Assembly: GCA_041859095.1 (NCBI GenBank)
Contig: JBHEKY010000027.1
Coordinates: forward strand, 62,001 to 126,000
Reading direction: 5' to 3'
DNA from: UBA1422 sp041859095
Lineage (GTDB): Bacteria > Bacillota > Clostridia > Peptostreptococcales > Anaerovoracaceae
Length of the DNA: 64,000 bases
The position numbers and the translations under genes were made by a program. Under the pieces are notes generated by a model that had not been told where the DNA came from, searched no databases, and saw only the letters and a program-made list of their open reading frames with translations. This document shows positions 50,868-60,460 of this stretch, piece by piece. Position 1 is the first letter of the stretch; the number at the start of each line of letters is the position of its first letter.

Positions 50868-51095
50868 ATGATATTTTTGAAAATAGTATTGGTTGTTGCA
50901 AGCTTAATACTTATTGGCAGCATCTTGCTTCAATCCAGTAATAGTGCAGGTTTGTCCGGTGCCATCGGTGGTGGTGCGGAGCAACTTTTCGGAAAGAAAA
51001 GAGCCAGAGGATACGATGCCTTGCTATCCAAGATTTCTACAGTCGGCGCAGTACTGTTCATTCTATTGTCTTTGGTCATTGTGACCCTTGAATAA
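50868..51095 (+). CDS. secG: Preprotein translocase subunit SecG
   Basis: A 75-residue two-helix membrane protein of the Sec translocon. The first helix is VLVVASLILIGSILLQ, then the glycine-rich loop SNSAGLSGAIGGGAEQLFG and a second helix ISTVGAVLFILLSLVI. ATG 50868 has AGGAGG upstream; an earlier GTG in frame is not used. It follows tpiA by 83 bases, as in many clostridia. Confidence 0.96.
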   Translation: MIFLKIVLVVASLILIGSILLQSSNSAGLSGAIGGGAEQLFGKKRARGYDALLSKISTVGAVLFILLSLVIVTLE

Positions 51096-51151
51096 TAATG
51101 ACAACCGCCTATGAACAAGTTTCTAATTTAGTTATCATATTCACTCAAATA

Positions 51152-51180
51152 ATAAGAGGCGTCTTTGCGATGCCTCTTAT
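51152..51180 (+). other. Strong hairpin in the hppA leader
   Basis: ATAAGAGGCGTC (51152-51163) pairs with GATGCCTCTTAT (51169-51180) with one G-T pair and a 5-base loop. No T-run follows, and the hppA ribosome site begins 11 bases later. A role in mRNA stability or attenuation is possible. Confidence 0.6.
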
Positions 51181-51206
51181 CGAAGTGTAAGGAGGAAGTT
51201 AGTATT

Positions 51207-53228
51207 ATGTTTATCACCATGCAAGTACTTACAATTCTAGTGCCGATTGCAGCTCTACTTGGCTTAGCAGTGGCATACGGGTTGTCAGCCTGGATTAACA
51301 AGGCTGAAGAAGGAACCGACAGAATGAAAGAAATAGCCGGCTTTATACGTGAAGGGGCAATGGCCTTCCTTCGCCGTGAATACAAAGCAATGGCTGTTGT
51401 CATCGTAGTTGTATTCCTATTGATAGGCTTGGCGATTAGCTGGGTAACAGCAGGACTTTATGTCTTCGGTGCCTTGCTTTCCGTAGCAGCAGGATTCTTT
51501 GGAATGCGGGTTGCCACCAAAGGCAACGTAAGAACAGCTTACGCCGCCCAACAAAGCGGAATGGGCAAAGCCCTCAAAATTGCGTTCCGAAGTGGAGCGG
51601 TGATGGGCCTTTGTGTTACCGGCTTAGGACTATTTGGACTTGGAATCATATTTGTATTTATGGGTCTGGATTCTGTACAAGTCATAACCGGGTTTGGACT
51701 TGGAGCCTCTTCCATGGCGTTGTTTGGCAGAGTTGGTGGTGGTATTTATACCAAAGCTGCTGACGTCGGCGCAGACCTGGTTGGCAAAGTCGAAGCTGGC
51801 ATCCCAGAAGATGATCCCCGAAATCCCGCTGTCATTGCTGACAACGTAGGCGATAATGTGGGCGACGTTGCTGGGATGGGATCTGACTTGTTTGAATCCT
51901 ATGTTGGATCCATTATTTCAGCCATTACCCTGGCCGCTGTTGCTGCAGCCAACTCGGGAGGAGCTTTTGACATAACATCTGCGGCTGTATTCCCCTTGCT
52001 ATTGGCAGCCATCGGGATCATCGCTTCCATCATCGGAATCATGATGGTTCGAGGTAAGGAAGGCGGTAATCCGGCAGCAGCTTTGAATTTGGGAACTTAT
52101 ATCAGTGGTGCTATCGTCATCATTGCGTCCTTCATCCTCAGCAAACTAATGTTGGGAAGTTTGAACTATGCCTATGCAATTGTTGGCGGACTGTTGGTCG
52201 GTATCGCCATTGGCAAAATTACCGAGATTTATACCTCCAGTGATTACAAACACGTAAAGAAAATTGCGGAACAATGCCAGACTGGCCCGGCAACCACTAT
52301 TATTTCCGGTTTTGCTGTCGGCATGCTCTCCACCGTTTGGCCCATTATGTTTATTGCTGCAGGCATCTATATTTCATATGCGGCTGCAGGGATGTACGGC
52401 ATTGCGCTGGCTGCGGTTGGCATGCTTTCTACCACTGGAATGGTTGTTGCGGTTGATGCATACGGCCCGGTATCTGATAATGCCGGAGGTATTGCAGAAA
52501 TGTCCGAACTGCCTCCCGAAGTCAGAAAAATCACAGACAAATTGGACGCGGTTGGAAACACAACCGCTGCCATCGGCAAAGGATTTGCCATTGGTTCCGC
52601 AGCATTGACTGCGCTAGCACTATTTGCATCCTATGCGACAGTAGCCGAATTAGACGAAATCAGCTTGCTGGAGCCCATTGTCATTGTTGGACTCTTTATA
52701 GGCGGCGTACTGCCATTCTTGTTCTCTGCCATGACCATGAATTCCGTAGGCAAGGCTGCATACCAAATGATTGAAGAAGTCAGACGCCAGTTCAGAGATG
52801 ACAAAGGCATTATGGCCGGTACTTCTAAACCGGATTACTCCAGATGTGTTGACATCTCCACCAAAGCGGCACTCAAAGAGATGGTTGCCCCTGGTTTGAT
52901 GGCAATTCTAGCGCCTCTATTGGTGGGTATCATTCTTGGCCCAGTCGCCCTTGGCGGCATGCTTGCAGGCGCAGTCCTGGCAGGAGTATTGCTTGCCATC
53001 ATGATGGCCAATGCGGGTGGAGCATGGGATAATGCCAAGAAATATATTGAAGAAGGTCATTTTGGTGGAAAAGGTTCAGATCCCCATCATGCAGCAGTCG
53101 TTGGCGATACCGTAGGCGATCCGTTCAAGGACACTTCCGGTCCGTCCATCAACATCCTTATCAAGCTGATGACCATTGTCTCTTTGGTATTTGCGCCAAT
53201 CTTTGTAAGCATCGGCGGACTACTATAG
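51207..53228 (+). CDS. hppA: Membrane-bound ion-translocating pyrophosphatase, K+-dependent type
   Basis: A 673-residue protein with about 16 helices that pumps Na+ or H+ using pyrophosphate. The active site includes GGGIYTKAADVGADLVGK-type aspartates, DDPRNPAVIADNVGDNVGD and the last DPFKDTSGPS motif. In GNTTAAIGKGFAIGSA the position that is lysine in K+-independent enzymes is alanine, which indicates K+ dependence. The helix-6 segment GSDLFESYVGS resembles Na+-pumping members, but ion choice is inferred. ATG 51207 follows GGAGGAAG. Confidence 0.96.
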   Translation: MFITMQVLTILVPIAALLGLAVAYGLSAWINKAEEGTDRMKEIAGFIREGAMAFLRREYKAMAVVIVVVFLLIGLAISWVTAGLYVFGALLSVAAGFFGMRVATKGNVRTAYAAQQSGMGKALKIAFRSGAVMGLCVTGLGLFGLGIIFVFMGLDSVQVITGFGLGASSMALFGRVGGGIYTKAADVGADLVGKVEAGIPEDDPRNPAVIADNVGDNVGDVAGMGSDLFESYVGSIISAITLAAVAAANSGGAFDITSAAVFPLLLAAIGIIASIIGIMMVRGKEGGNPAAALNLGTYISGAIVIIASFILSKLMLGSLNYAYAIVGGLLVGIAIGKITEIYTSSDYKHVKKIAEQCQTGPATTIISGFAVGMLSTVWPIMFIAAGIYISYAAAGMYGIALAAVGMLSTTGMVVAVDAYGPVSDNAGGIAEMSELPPEVRKITDKLDAVGNTTAAIGKGFAIGSAALTALALFASYATVAELDEISLLEPIVIVGLFIGGVLPFLFSAMTMNSVGKAAYQMIEEVRRQFRDDKGIMAGTSKPDYSRCVDISTKAALKEMVAPGLMAILAPLLVGIILGPVALGGMLAGAVLAGVLLAIMMANAGGAWDNAKKYIEEGHFGGKGSDPHHAAVVGDTVGDPFKDTSGPSINILIKLMTIVSLVFAPIFVSIGGLL

Positions 53229-53263
53229 ACAAGACAATTAGCCCTATACGTACATCAAATGAG

Positions 53264-53292
53264 GACAGGCGAAGAACGCCTGTCCTTTTTTA
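53264..53292 (+). terminator. Intrinsic terminator after hppA
   Basis: GGACAGGCG (53264-53272) pairs with CGCCTGTCC (53278-53286), followed by TTTTTTATT. Confidence 0.94.
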
Positions 53293-53316
53293 TTGAGAAT
53301 GTGGTATGATGAGGCT

Positions 53317-55299
53317 ATGAATAAGAAAAAATATATGGGTCATGCATCCAAAAAACAGAATAAAAACTCGACGCTCATCGCTGGAACCATGCAAAAGCAT
53401 AAGAAGGGCTTTGGCTTCCTGCTGCCCGATGAGGGGGATGACATTTTTATCCCTTGGTCTTCCATGAACGGTGCCATGAACGGCGACCGGGTTGAGGTCA
53501 GATTACTGCCCGAAAGCCCCTGGAAAGCAGGAAAAGAAGGCGCTAAAGAAGGTGCCGTGATAAACATCCTATCCCGGGGTGTTACGGAAGTAGTGGGTAC
53601 CTTTGAAAAAAGTAATAAGTTCGGATTTGTGGTTCCCGACGACAAACGGGTAGGGGAAGACATTTTCATCCCCAAACGAAATTTTGGTGGAGCGGAGCGG
53701 GGCGACAAGGTGGTGGCCATCATCACCAAATATCCGGACAAATCCAATAGTGGACAGGGTAGCATTATAGAAATTATCAGCCGCAAGGGGGATACGGGTG
53801 GAGACATCAAATCTCTCATCCGAAGCTATGGGCTAACCGAAACGTTCCCCAAAAAGGTGGCAGACGAAGCGGCTGCCCTTTCCACCCGGGGAATTTTATT
53901 GGAAGACTTGGTGGGCAGACGAGATCTTCGAGGTCAGGTTGTATTCACGATTGATGGTGCGGATGCCATGGACTTTGATGATGCGGTTTCCCTTACCATG
54001 CTCCCCAACGGGAATGCCCTGCTGGGGGTTCATATCGCCGACGTAACCCACTATGTAGCAGAAAACAGCCCATTAGACAAAGAGGCACTGAACCGTGGCA
54101 CAAGCGTCTATTTGCTGAATCGTGTTGTGCCCATGCTACCTAAGAATTTATCCAATGGCATATGTAGCCTCAATCCGTTTGAGGATCGACTGACTATGTC
54201 GGTGGATATTGAACTGGATCAAAATGGGAAGGTTCTTCGATCGGACTTATATGAAAGTGTAATCCGTTCCAACGCCCGATTTATCTACGATGACGTCTCG
54301 GACTACCTGGAATCCGGAAAACCCTTTTCAAGTGATGTCGCTTCCAACATTCCCGAGGTCCTGACACAAATGGCCAAGGTTGCCAAGCTGCTGGCTGCAC
54401 GACGAGATCAACGGGGAAGCATTGACTTTGATTTGGACGAAGCCCATATTCAATTGGATAAAAGCGGGATCCCTGTGGACATCGGCATTGCGGAGCGAAG
54501 AACTGCAAACCGACTGATTGAAGAATTTATGCTTCTGGCCAACGAAGTGGTGGCAGAGCGGTTTGCAAAGATGCAAACACCATTTGTGTATAGAGTCCAT
54601 GAACGACCCTCTGTTGAGAAGATACAGGAACTCAGACTTTTCCTCAATGGCCTGGGCATGAGCTTCCCAAATGAAGCTGACGTCATCCGACCTGCAATGT
54701 TAAAAGCAACGTTAAAACAATCGGTGGGACAGCCCTTTGAACGGGTAGTACATACTGTTACCCTCCGGTCTATGCAAAAGGCCGTATATGATGTGAACTG
54801 CACCGGACATTTTGGTCTGGCGCTTCGATACTACTGTCATTTTACGTCTCCAATCAGGAGATATCCAGACCTGATGATTCATAGAATTATTAAGGCATTT
54901 TTGCACGAGAACTGGGACGCAAAAGCCAAACGGCATTTCCAGAAGGCTGCAGCCGAAGCGGCAACCCAATCCTCTGCCAGAGAGAAACTCTCCGTTGAAA
55001 TCGAGCGGGAAGCAGAAAAAATGAAAAAGGCGGAGTACATGACCTTCCATTTAGGGGAAGTGTTGCCTGGCGTTATCAGTGGAGTGGGACACTTCGGTGT
55101 TTTTGTTGAACTGGAAAACACCGTGGAAGGCTTGATTAGAATGGCTGCGCTGGAAGATGATTTTTACGATTATGAGCCTGAAAAGCATCGACTGGTTGGA
55201 AGACGCAAACAAAAAACCTTCACCCTTGGAGACAAGATTACGGTGAAGGTTGCAGCTGCCGATCCAGATGAGCGAACTGTGGATTTCAAATTACAATAG
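53317..55299 (+). CDS. rnr: Ribonuclease R (RNase II family exoribonuclease)
   Basis: A 660-residue 3'-5' exonuclease degrading structured RNA. Two cold-shock-like OB domains occupy about residues 20-160, an RNB catalytic domain begins with the metal aspartates in TIDGADAMDFDDAVSL, and a C-terminal S1 domain starts near LPGVISGVGHFGVFVEL. The start ATG 53317 has only a weak GATGAGG before it; ATG 53335 is an alternative. smpB and tmRNA, common neighbours, are absent. Confidence 0.96.
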   Translation: MNKKKYMGHASKKQNKNSTLIAGTMQKHKKGFGFLLPDEGDDIFIPWSSMNGAMNGDRVEVRLLPESPWKAGKEGAKEGAVINILSRGVTEVVGTFEKSNKFGFVVPDDKRVGEDIFIPKRNFGGAERGDKVVAIITKYPDKSNSGQGSIIEIISRKGDTGGDIKSLIRSYGLTETFPKKVADEAAALSTRGILLEDLVGRRDLRGQVVFTIDGADAMDFDDAVSLTMLPNGNALLGVHIADVTHYVAENSPLDKEALNRGTSVYLLNRVVPMLPKNLSNGICSLNPFEDRLTMSVDIELDQNGKVLRSDLYESVIRSNARFIYDDVSDYLESGKPFSSDVASNIPEVLTQMAKVAKLLAARRDQRGSIDFDLDEAHIQLDKSGIPVDIGIAERRTANRLIEEFMLLANEVVAERFAKMQTPFVYRVHERPSVEKIQELRLFLNGLGMSFPNEADVIRPAMLKATLKQSVGQPFERVVHTVTLRSMQKAVYDVNCTGHFGLALRYYCHFTSPIRRYPDLMIHRIIKAFLHENWDAKAKRHFQKAAAEAATQSSAREKLSVEIEREAEKMKKAEYMTFHLGEVLPGVISGVGHFGVFVELENTVEGLIRMAALEDDFYDYEPEKHRLVGRRKQKTFTLGDKITVKVAAADPDERTVDFKLQ

Positions 55300-55330
55300 C
55301 CAAAGAGATATGACGAAACATAATGATGGA

Positions 55331-55363
55331 TACACGCCTACCAGGGCGTGTATTTTACTTTTT
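55331..55363 (+). terminator. Intrinsic terminator after rnr
   Basis: TACACGCC (55331-55338) pairs with GGCGTGTA (55345-55352), followed by TTTTACTTTTT. Confidence 0.88.
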
Positions 55364-55386
55364 AAAGACTGCGGCAGATGTGCTGG

Positions 55387-56859
55387 CTACCTCAGGTTTA
55401 TCTTGTCTGTGTTCCAAAACGAAGGAATGAAGAGCAAGAGAATAGAGAATAGTTCTAGTCTGCCGATTAGCATAACCAAGCACATGAACAGTTGGATAAA
55501 TGGGTTGGTAAAAGCACTAAAATCTCCGTAAGTAATCTCACCGAAGCCACATCCCGTATTGGAAAGAAGCGCTGCTGCAGCACTAAGGGTAGTTTCAAAG
55601 TCCAGATTCTGAAGAGACAACACCAAGGCGGCTACCAGGTAGGTGGTACCATAAAGACAAATAAATGCAACGACTGATGAAACCATCGGTGCGGGTATAT
55701 TTTTTCTGCCCATACTGACTGTACAAATCGCATGGGGATGAAGTCGTTTTATAAAACCCCTTATGATTAACTTGAAAAGAATGACGATACGGATTACCTT
55801 AATGGAACCACTTGTCGAGGCGGAGCACCCACCTATGAAGAACAGGCAGAACACCAAGGCTTTTGACAAAGTAGGCCAGATGTTGGGATCGCCCATCGTA
55901 TATCCTGAAGTGGTTGCAATGGAAGTGACTTGAAAAAATGCATGACGAAATGCCATTCCCATAGAATCATAGGTACCGGTGGCAGACAAATTAACAGCAA
56001 TTATGAAGGTCACCCCGGCAATCAAAGACAGAAAGACCTTTAATTCAATGTTACTTCGAATGTCTTTGAAGTTTCTTTGAATGAGATAGAGGTACATGAC
56101 AAAACTGATCGAAGCCAGAATTGTAAACAGGCTGAGAATAGACTCAATATAAAAGCTATCATAATACTCCACGCCACCCGGATGAAGAAGCAAACCGGCA
56201 GTACTGACGCTACCGAGCCCGTTGATTAAAGCTTCAAACCAACTCATTTTACTAAAATTTAACAAGATAACCGCTGCAATTGTTAACCCGACATAGAGTT
56301 TTAGAAGAACTTTTGAAAGATCGGAGACCCGAGGTGTTGTTCGTGAATAGGAAGGCCAAGGAGCTTCTGCGTAAGCGACCCGCTGTCCACCGGTGCCAAA
56401 CATTGGAAGAACAGAAATAATAAAAATCAGGATTGCCATACCTCCAAGCCAATTGGTGGTTGCACGCCATAGTACAATACTATACGGCAGATTCCAATCC
56501 TCCAGCATGGTTGCCCCGGTGGTGGTATAGCCGGAAACCGATTCAAAAAAAGCACTGACGAAGTTGGTTACTTCTCCCGACAGCAGATAAGGAAAGGTAC
56601 TGATTAAGGAACAGATAATCCAGCTAGAGGAAACAATCAGATAACCGTCCCGCACATAAATCGCCTTACTTTGATTCGTTGAAAAGTGGTACATCAAATA
56701 ACCAATTAATAAGGAGACAGCACAACAAAGACCCAATGCAACGGCTGATTTCTCCTCATGAAAGAATATGGCACACAAAAATGAAGGAATCATGGCAAGC
56801 CCATTGATACCAACGATTAATCCTAAAGCATGTGTGATGGCGCGAAAATTAAATGGCAT
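55387..56859 (-). CDS. trkH: TrkH/KtrB-family potassium channel-like subunit (second copy)
   Basis: A 490-residue K+ uptake subunit. Four pore-loop signatures are visible: SGYTTTGATML, GSVSTAGLL, ATTSGYTMGD and LSNTGCGFGE, each with the filter glycine, although loop 2 has TAG where the first copy has TGG. ATG 56859 has AAAGGA six bases upstream; the longer frame overlaps the previous gene and is unlikely. It overlaps no gene and is the third of the trk operon. It differs enough from the first copy to be an old duplication. Confidence 0.93.
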   Translation of the reverse strand: MPFNFRAITHALGLIVGINGLAMIPSFLCAIFFHEEKSAVALGLCCAVSLLIGYLMYHFSTNQSKAIYVRDGYLIVSSSWIICSLISTFPYLLSGEVTNFVSAFFESVSGYTTTGATMLEDWNLPYSIVLWRATTNWLGGMAILIFIISVLPMFGTGGQRVAYAEAPWPSYSRTTPRVSDLSKVLLKLYVGLTIAAVILLNFSKMSWFEALINGLGSVSTAGLLLHPGGVEYYDSFYIESILSLFTILASISFVMYLYLIQRNFKDIRSNIELKVFLSLIAGVTFIIAVNLSATGTYDSMGMAFRHAFFQVTSIATTSGYTMGDPNIWPTLSKALVFCLFFIGGCSASTSGSIKVIRIVILFKLIIRGFIKRLHPHAICTVSMGRKNIPAPMVSSVVAFICLYGTTYLVAALVLSLQNLDFETTLSAAAALLSNTGCGFGEITYGDFSAFTNPFIQLFMCLVMLIGRLELFSILLLFIPSFWNTDKINLR

Positions 56860-56869
56860 AATATCCTTT

Positions 56870-58333
56870 CTATCCGTAGGGATACCAGAATTTGCGTGTA
56901 AACAATATGATGACAGTAAATAGCTCCAGCCTTCCGGCAATCATCAGGAAGGAAAGCATAATGGTAGAGCCATCGGAAAAAAGTCCGTAATTGGACATAG
57001 GGCCGATGGCACTAAACCCTGGGCCAATGTTTCCTAGACAAGCTCCGACGGCGCTAAAAGTAGTCATTAAATCAACGTTATCCAAGCTGACCACCAGCCC
57101 GCCCGCGAAAAAAGTCACAATATACAAAAATGTAAAAGCCGCGATACCAGAAGGAACTTCAACCGGAAGAATCCGGTTATCCAACTTGAGTGGTGCCACC
57201 GAACTTGGATGTAGCTTTAACCCTACTGTCCGCTTGATTAATTTGAACAAAACCAACAAACGAATCGGTTTGATGCCACCAGCCGTTGAGGACGAGCAAC
57301 CACCAACGAAAAATAAGAGGAAAAGTACCATTTGACAAAAGATGGGCCAAAGCGCAAAATCTGCATTCGCAAAGCCCGTCGTGGTAATGATAGAAACAAC
57401 TTGAAAGATGCCATAACGAAAGGCTTCAAACCAGGTGTCCACAACCCCAAAGCCCATTAGCCCCAGTGTGACCAATAGGGTAGCGCCGGAAATGATATAA
57501 ACGTATAGCTTGAACTCTCCATCTTTGAGGAAGGCCCCAACCCCTCGTCGAAATGCCATAAAATACAAAAAGTAACTGGTCCCGGACAGGAACATGAAAA
57601 CCGTGATGACACCATCGATATAAGCACTGTCAAATGTAGCTATGCCTTGATTGTAATTGGAGAAGCCTCCGGTGCCAACACTTCCAAAAGTATGAATCAT
57701 CGAGTCATATAAACTCATTCCACCCAATAGAAGCAGAATGATCTCTAAACCTGTATAGAACGAATACAGAAGGTAAAACATCTTGGCGGTATCGGATACC
57801 TTGGGAGTAATCTTAGAGAGGGTTGGACCGGGTGATTCAGCTTTGACCATGAAGTGTCCACCCATACCCATAGTGGGGAGAAGCGCAACAGCGAGGAGTA
57901 GAATGCCCATACCACCAATCCAATGAGTGAATGAGCGCCAAAATAACATTGACAGGGGGAGCGCTTCTATGTCAGCTAGAATTGATGCGCCGGTGGTGCT
58001 TAGTCCGGAACACGTCTCAAAAACGGCATCCACATAATTGGGAATCGCTCCGGAAATTACAAATGGAAGGGCTCCCACCAAAGATGCCAGAGCCCAACAA
58101 ACCGATACGATTAGATAGCCGTCGCGGATACGAAACCGAGATGTTTTGATACGAATAGAAAAAACCAAAGCAGCACCAATAATCAAGCAAGGGATACTTA
58201 CAAGTAAAAACGATTTGACACTGATCGGTTCGTGGTATATAAGGCCAACAATTAAAGGAAGGAACATGGTCCCTCCCATTACAAGCAACAATACCCCTGC
58301 CACTTTCATGAGGGCGCGAAGGTTTAAAGCCAT
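56870..58333 (-). CDS. trkH: TrkH-family potassium uptake subunit (first copy)
   Basis: A 487-residue channel-like subunit with four pore loops: SGLSTTGASIL, GSVGTGGFSNY, ITTTGFANAD and GNIGPGFSAIG, all carrying the selectivity-filter glycine. The GGCSSSTAGGIKPIR segment is the family's intracellular loop. With TrkA it forms an NAD/ATP-gated K+ uptake system in the membrane. It lies 12 bases after trkA, and a second trkH follows 10 bases later. Confidence 0.95.
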   Translation of the reverse strand: MALNLRALMKVAGVLLLVMGGTMFLPLIVGLIYHEPISVKSFLLVSIPCLIIGAALVFSIRIKTSRFRIRDGYLIVSVCWALASLVGALPFVISGAIPNYVDAVFETCSGLSTTGASILADIEALPLSMLFWRSFTHWIGGMGILLLAVALLPTMGMGGHFMVKAESPGPTLSKITPKVSDTAKMFYLLYSFYTGLEIILLLLGGMSLYDSMIHTFGSVGTGGFSNYNQGIATFDSAYIDGVITVFMFLSGTSYFLYFMAFRRGVGAFLKDGEFKLYVYIISGATLLVTLGLMGFGVVDTWFEAFRYGIFQVVSIITTTGFANADFALWPIFCQMVLFLLFFVGGCSSSTAGGIKPIRLLVLFKLIKRTVGLKLHPSSVAPLKLDNRILPVEVPSGIAAFTFLYIVTFFAGGLVVSLDNVDLMTTFSAVGACLGNIGPGFSAIGPMSNYGLFSDGSTIMLSFLMIAGRLELFTVIILFTRKFWYPYG

Positions 58334-58345
58334 AACTTGTATCTC

Positions 58346-59713
58346 CTACTGAATAAAATCTCCTCTGCCTGTGATACGAAGCAACTTCTCCAGTTCTGTC
58401 AGCTCAGAAAGCAGACACAAAATGGTAACCCGGTCATTTTTCTCAATAATAGTATCACCATTCGGAATGATTATTTCTGTACCCCTGTGTATCGCAGCTA
58501 CAATAACGCCGCTGGGAAAACGTATTTCTTTGAGTGGACGCTCTGTGAGCTTCATGTGGTCAGCAGCGACAATCTCCATGATTTCCGCCTGACCTTGAAT
58601 TAACTCAGAAGAAAGAACCCGTTTGCTCCCCTGGACAATTCGAAGGATATGGCTGACCGCGATATCCAATGGATTGAGGACCATGTCAACGCCCAGAGAA
58701 GAAATCATGTCCGAGTAAATCTTACGGCTGACTTTGGCGATGACATCTTCCACCCCATGGGATTTGGCCATCAAAGCTAGGATTAAGTTATCTTCATCGT
58801 ATCCGGTCGAAGTGACAAAGGCATCCATTTCATTGAGGTTTTCTTCTTCCAGAAGATTGATATCCGTCCCATCTCCATGAAGAATCATTACACCTTCTAA
58901 ATGCTCCGACAAATAAAAGCAACGATCCTTATCTCTTTCAATCAATTTGACGGAAGCACCAAACTCTGACAGATGCTGGGCTAAGTACAGCCCGGTTTTG
59001 CCTCCGCCTATAATCATGACCTTCTGAAGGTTGGTCCATCTGCCCTTGACTCTGACTTTTTTGTTGAGAGCCATCATTACTTCCCGCTCTCCGATGGCAT
59101 AAAGGCTATCTTCCCGGTCAATAATCATATCGGCCTTTGGCACGATGACCTTGCCGTTTCTTGAGACAGCAACGATCATCATCTCAGGCATAGCCAGGCG
59201 GATTTGTGGGGCAGTAAGCCCAATGAGCTTTGGCATTTTAGCCGCGGCGAATTCTAAAAGAGCAACCTTGCCGATGGAGTAGATTCCATTTTTGAGGGTA
59301 TATTTCTCGGCAAGATAACGGTATATTTGTAACGTGAGATTTAAATCTGGATTAATCACATGATCGATAGACATGGTTTCTTTGATGAAATCAGACTGGT
59401 TCATATGCTCCGGATCCCGTATCCGTGCGATAACACGAGGGCAACCTAGTTTTTTGGCGAATGAAGCGATGACGATATTCTTTTCGTCCCTGTCAGTCGC
59501 AGTTAACAAAAAATCGTATGTTTCAATGTGAAGTTCCTTTAATACTGCGACCTCTTTGGCGTTGGCAGCAATAGTCATGACATCCATTTGGGAAGACAAT
59601 CCCTGAAGAGCGGTCTCGTCCTTGTCAATCATTGTGACGGAGTGGTCGCCTCCCAGTAATGCTTCGGCAACCTTGCACCCCAACTTGCCCGCACCGACGA
59701 TGGCTATTTTCAT
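58346..59713 (-). CDS. trkA: Trk system potassium regulatory subunit TrkA, two RCK domains
   Basis: A 455-residue cytoplasmic gating ring subunit. Two Rossmann RCK-N domains start at IAIVGAGKLGCKVAEALLGG (residue 3) and VMIIGGGKTGLYLAQHL (about 232), each followed by an RCK-C domain. The acidic residue that selects NAD is present after both (MIDKDE, LIERDK). It binds nucleotide to open the TrkH pore. It is the first gene of the minus-strand trk operon and should serve both TrkH proteins. Confidence 0.96.
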   Translation of the reverse strand: MKIAIVGAGKLGCKVAEALLGGDHSVTMIDKDETALQGLSSQMDVMTIAANAKEVAVLKELHIETYDFLLTATDRDEKNIVIASFAKKLGCPRVIARIRDPEHMNQSDFIKETMSIDHVINPDLNLTLQIYRYLAEKYTLKNGIYSIGKVALLEFAAAKMPKLIGLTAPQIRLAMPEMMIVAVSRNGKVIVPKADMIIDREDSLYAIGEREVMMALNKKVRVKGRWTNLQKVMIIGGGKTGLYLAQHLSEFGASVKLIERDKDRCFYLSEHLEGVMILHGDGTDINLLEEENLNEMDAFVTSTGYDEDNLILALMAKSHGVEDVIAKVSRKIYSDMISSLGVDMVLNPLDIAVSHILRIVQGSKRVLSSELIQGQAEIMEIVAADHMKLTERPLKEIRFPSGVIVAAIHRGTEIIIPNGDTIIEKNDRVTILCLLSELTELEKLLRITGRGDFIQ

Positions 59714-59854
59714 CCTAAAACACCTTCCTTTTTGTGTAATTCAAAGTATAAAGACATTGTAACACTTCTTCTTTCTTTTACAACATCAAATTGCATCTTC
59801 GACCGAAATGAAGTACAATAATCTAATACGGTTCATGGAACTATGGAGCAAAAT

Positions 59855-60460
59855 ATGATGAAAATCAAGGGATTCATACTTGGCCTTCTGGAGGCCAACG
59901 GGTATATCATTTATCAAGAGGAAACGGCTGCCTGTTATATTATCGACCCAGGGGCTAAGGCAGAGGTGTTTCTGGATGCAATGACACGACTGAACCTAAC
60001 CTGTAAGGGGATATTATTGACGCATCACCATAGTGATCATGTGGGTGGCGTCGAAAAAATACGCAAGGCATTGGATTGCCCAGTCTATATCCATCGAGAA
60101 GATCTGGATATGTACAAAAGGTCAGCCACCTCCGTCGAAGACCGAGATACCTTTGACTTGGACGGCGAAACCATTACGGTTGTCCATACCCCCGGACACA
60201 CAAGAGGCAGCGTCTGCTATTATTCAGATAAAAGCAAACTGGCCTTTACCGGAGATACCGTTTTCAACGTGGATTTAGGCAGAACCGACTTGATTGACGG
60301 AGATGATATTCAGATGGAAGAGTCCATCAAAAATATCATCGATAAGTGGTCCAATGAAATAACCATTTATCCGGGTCATGGCGATTCCTGCACCATGAAA
60401 AAGGTACGCAGCATAAACCGGGAATATATTGACATCATAGAAAAACGGAGAAACCAATGA
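59855..60460 (+). CDS. Metallo-beta-lactamase-fold hydrolase (glyoxalase II-like)
   Basis: A 201-residue MBL-fold enzyme with the complete binuclear metal set: THHHSDHVGG, HTPGHTRGS, FTGDTVF and YPGHGD. The size matches YcbL-type glyoxalase II-like or thiol-ester hydrolases in bacteria. The substrate is unknown. ATG 59855 has GGAG six bases upstream; ATG 59843 is possible. It overlaps the HAD gene by 4 bases. Confidence 0.94.
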   Translation: MMKIKGFILGLLEANGYIIYQEETAACYIIDPGAKAEVFLDAMTRLNLTCKGILLTHHHSDHVGGVEKIRKALDCPVYIHREDLDMYKRSATSVEDRDTFDLDGETITVVHTPGHTRGSVCYYSDKSKLAFTGDTVFNVDLGRTDLIDGDDIQMEESIKNIIDKWSNEITIYPGHGDSCTMKKVRSINREYIDIIEKRRNQ

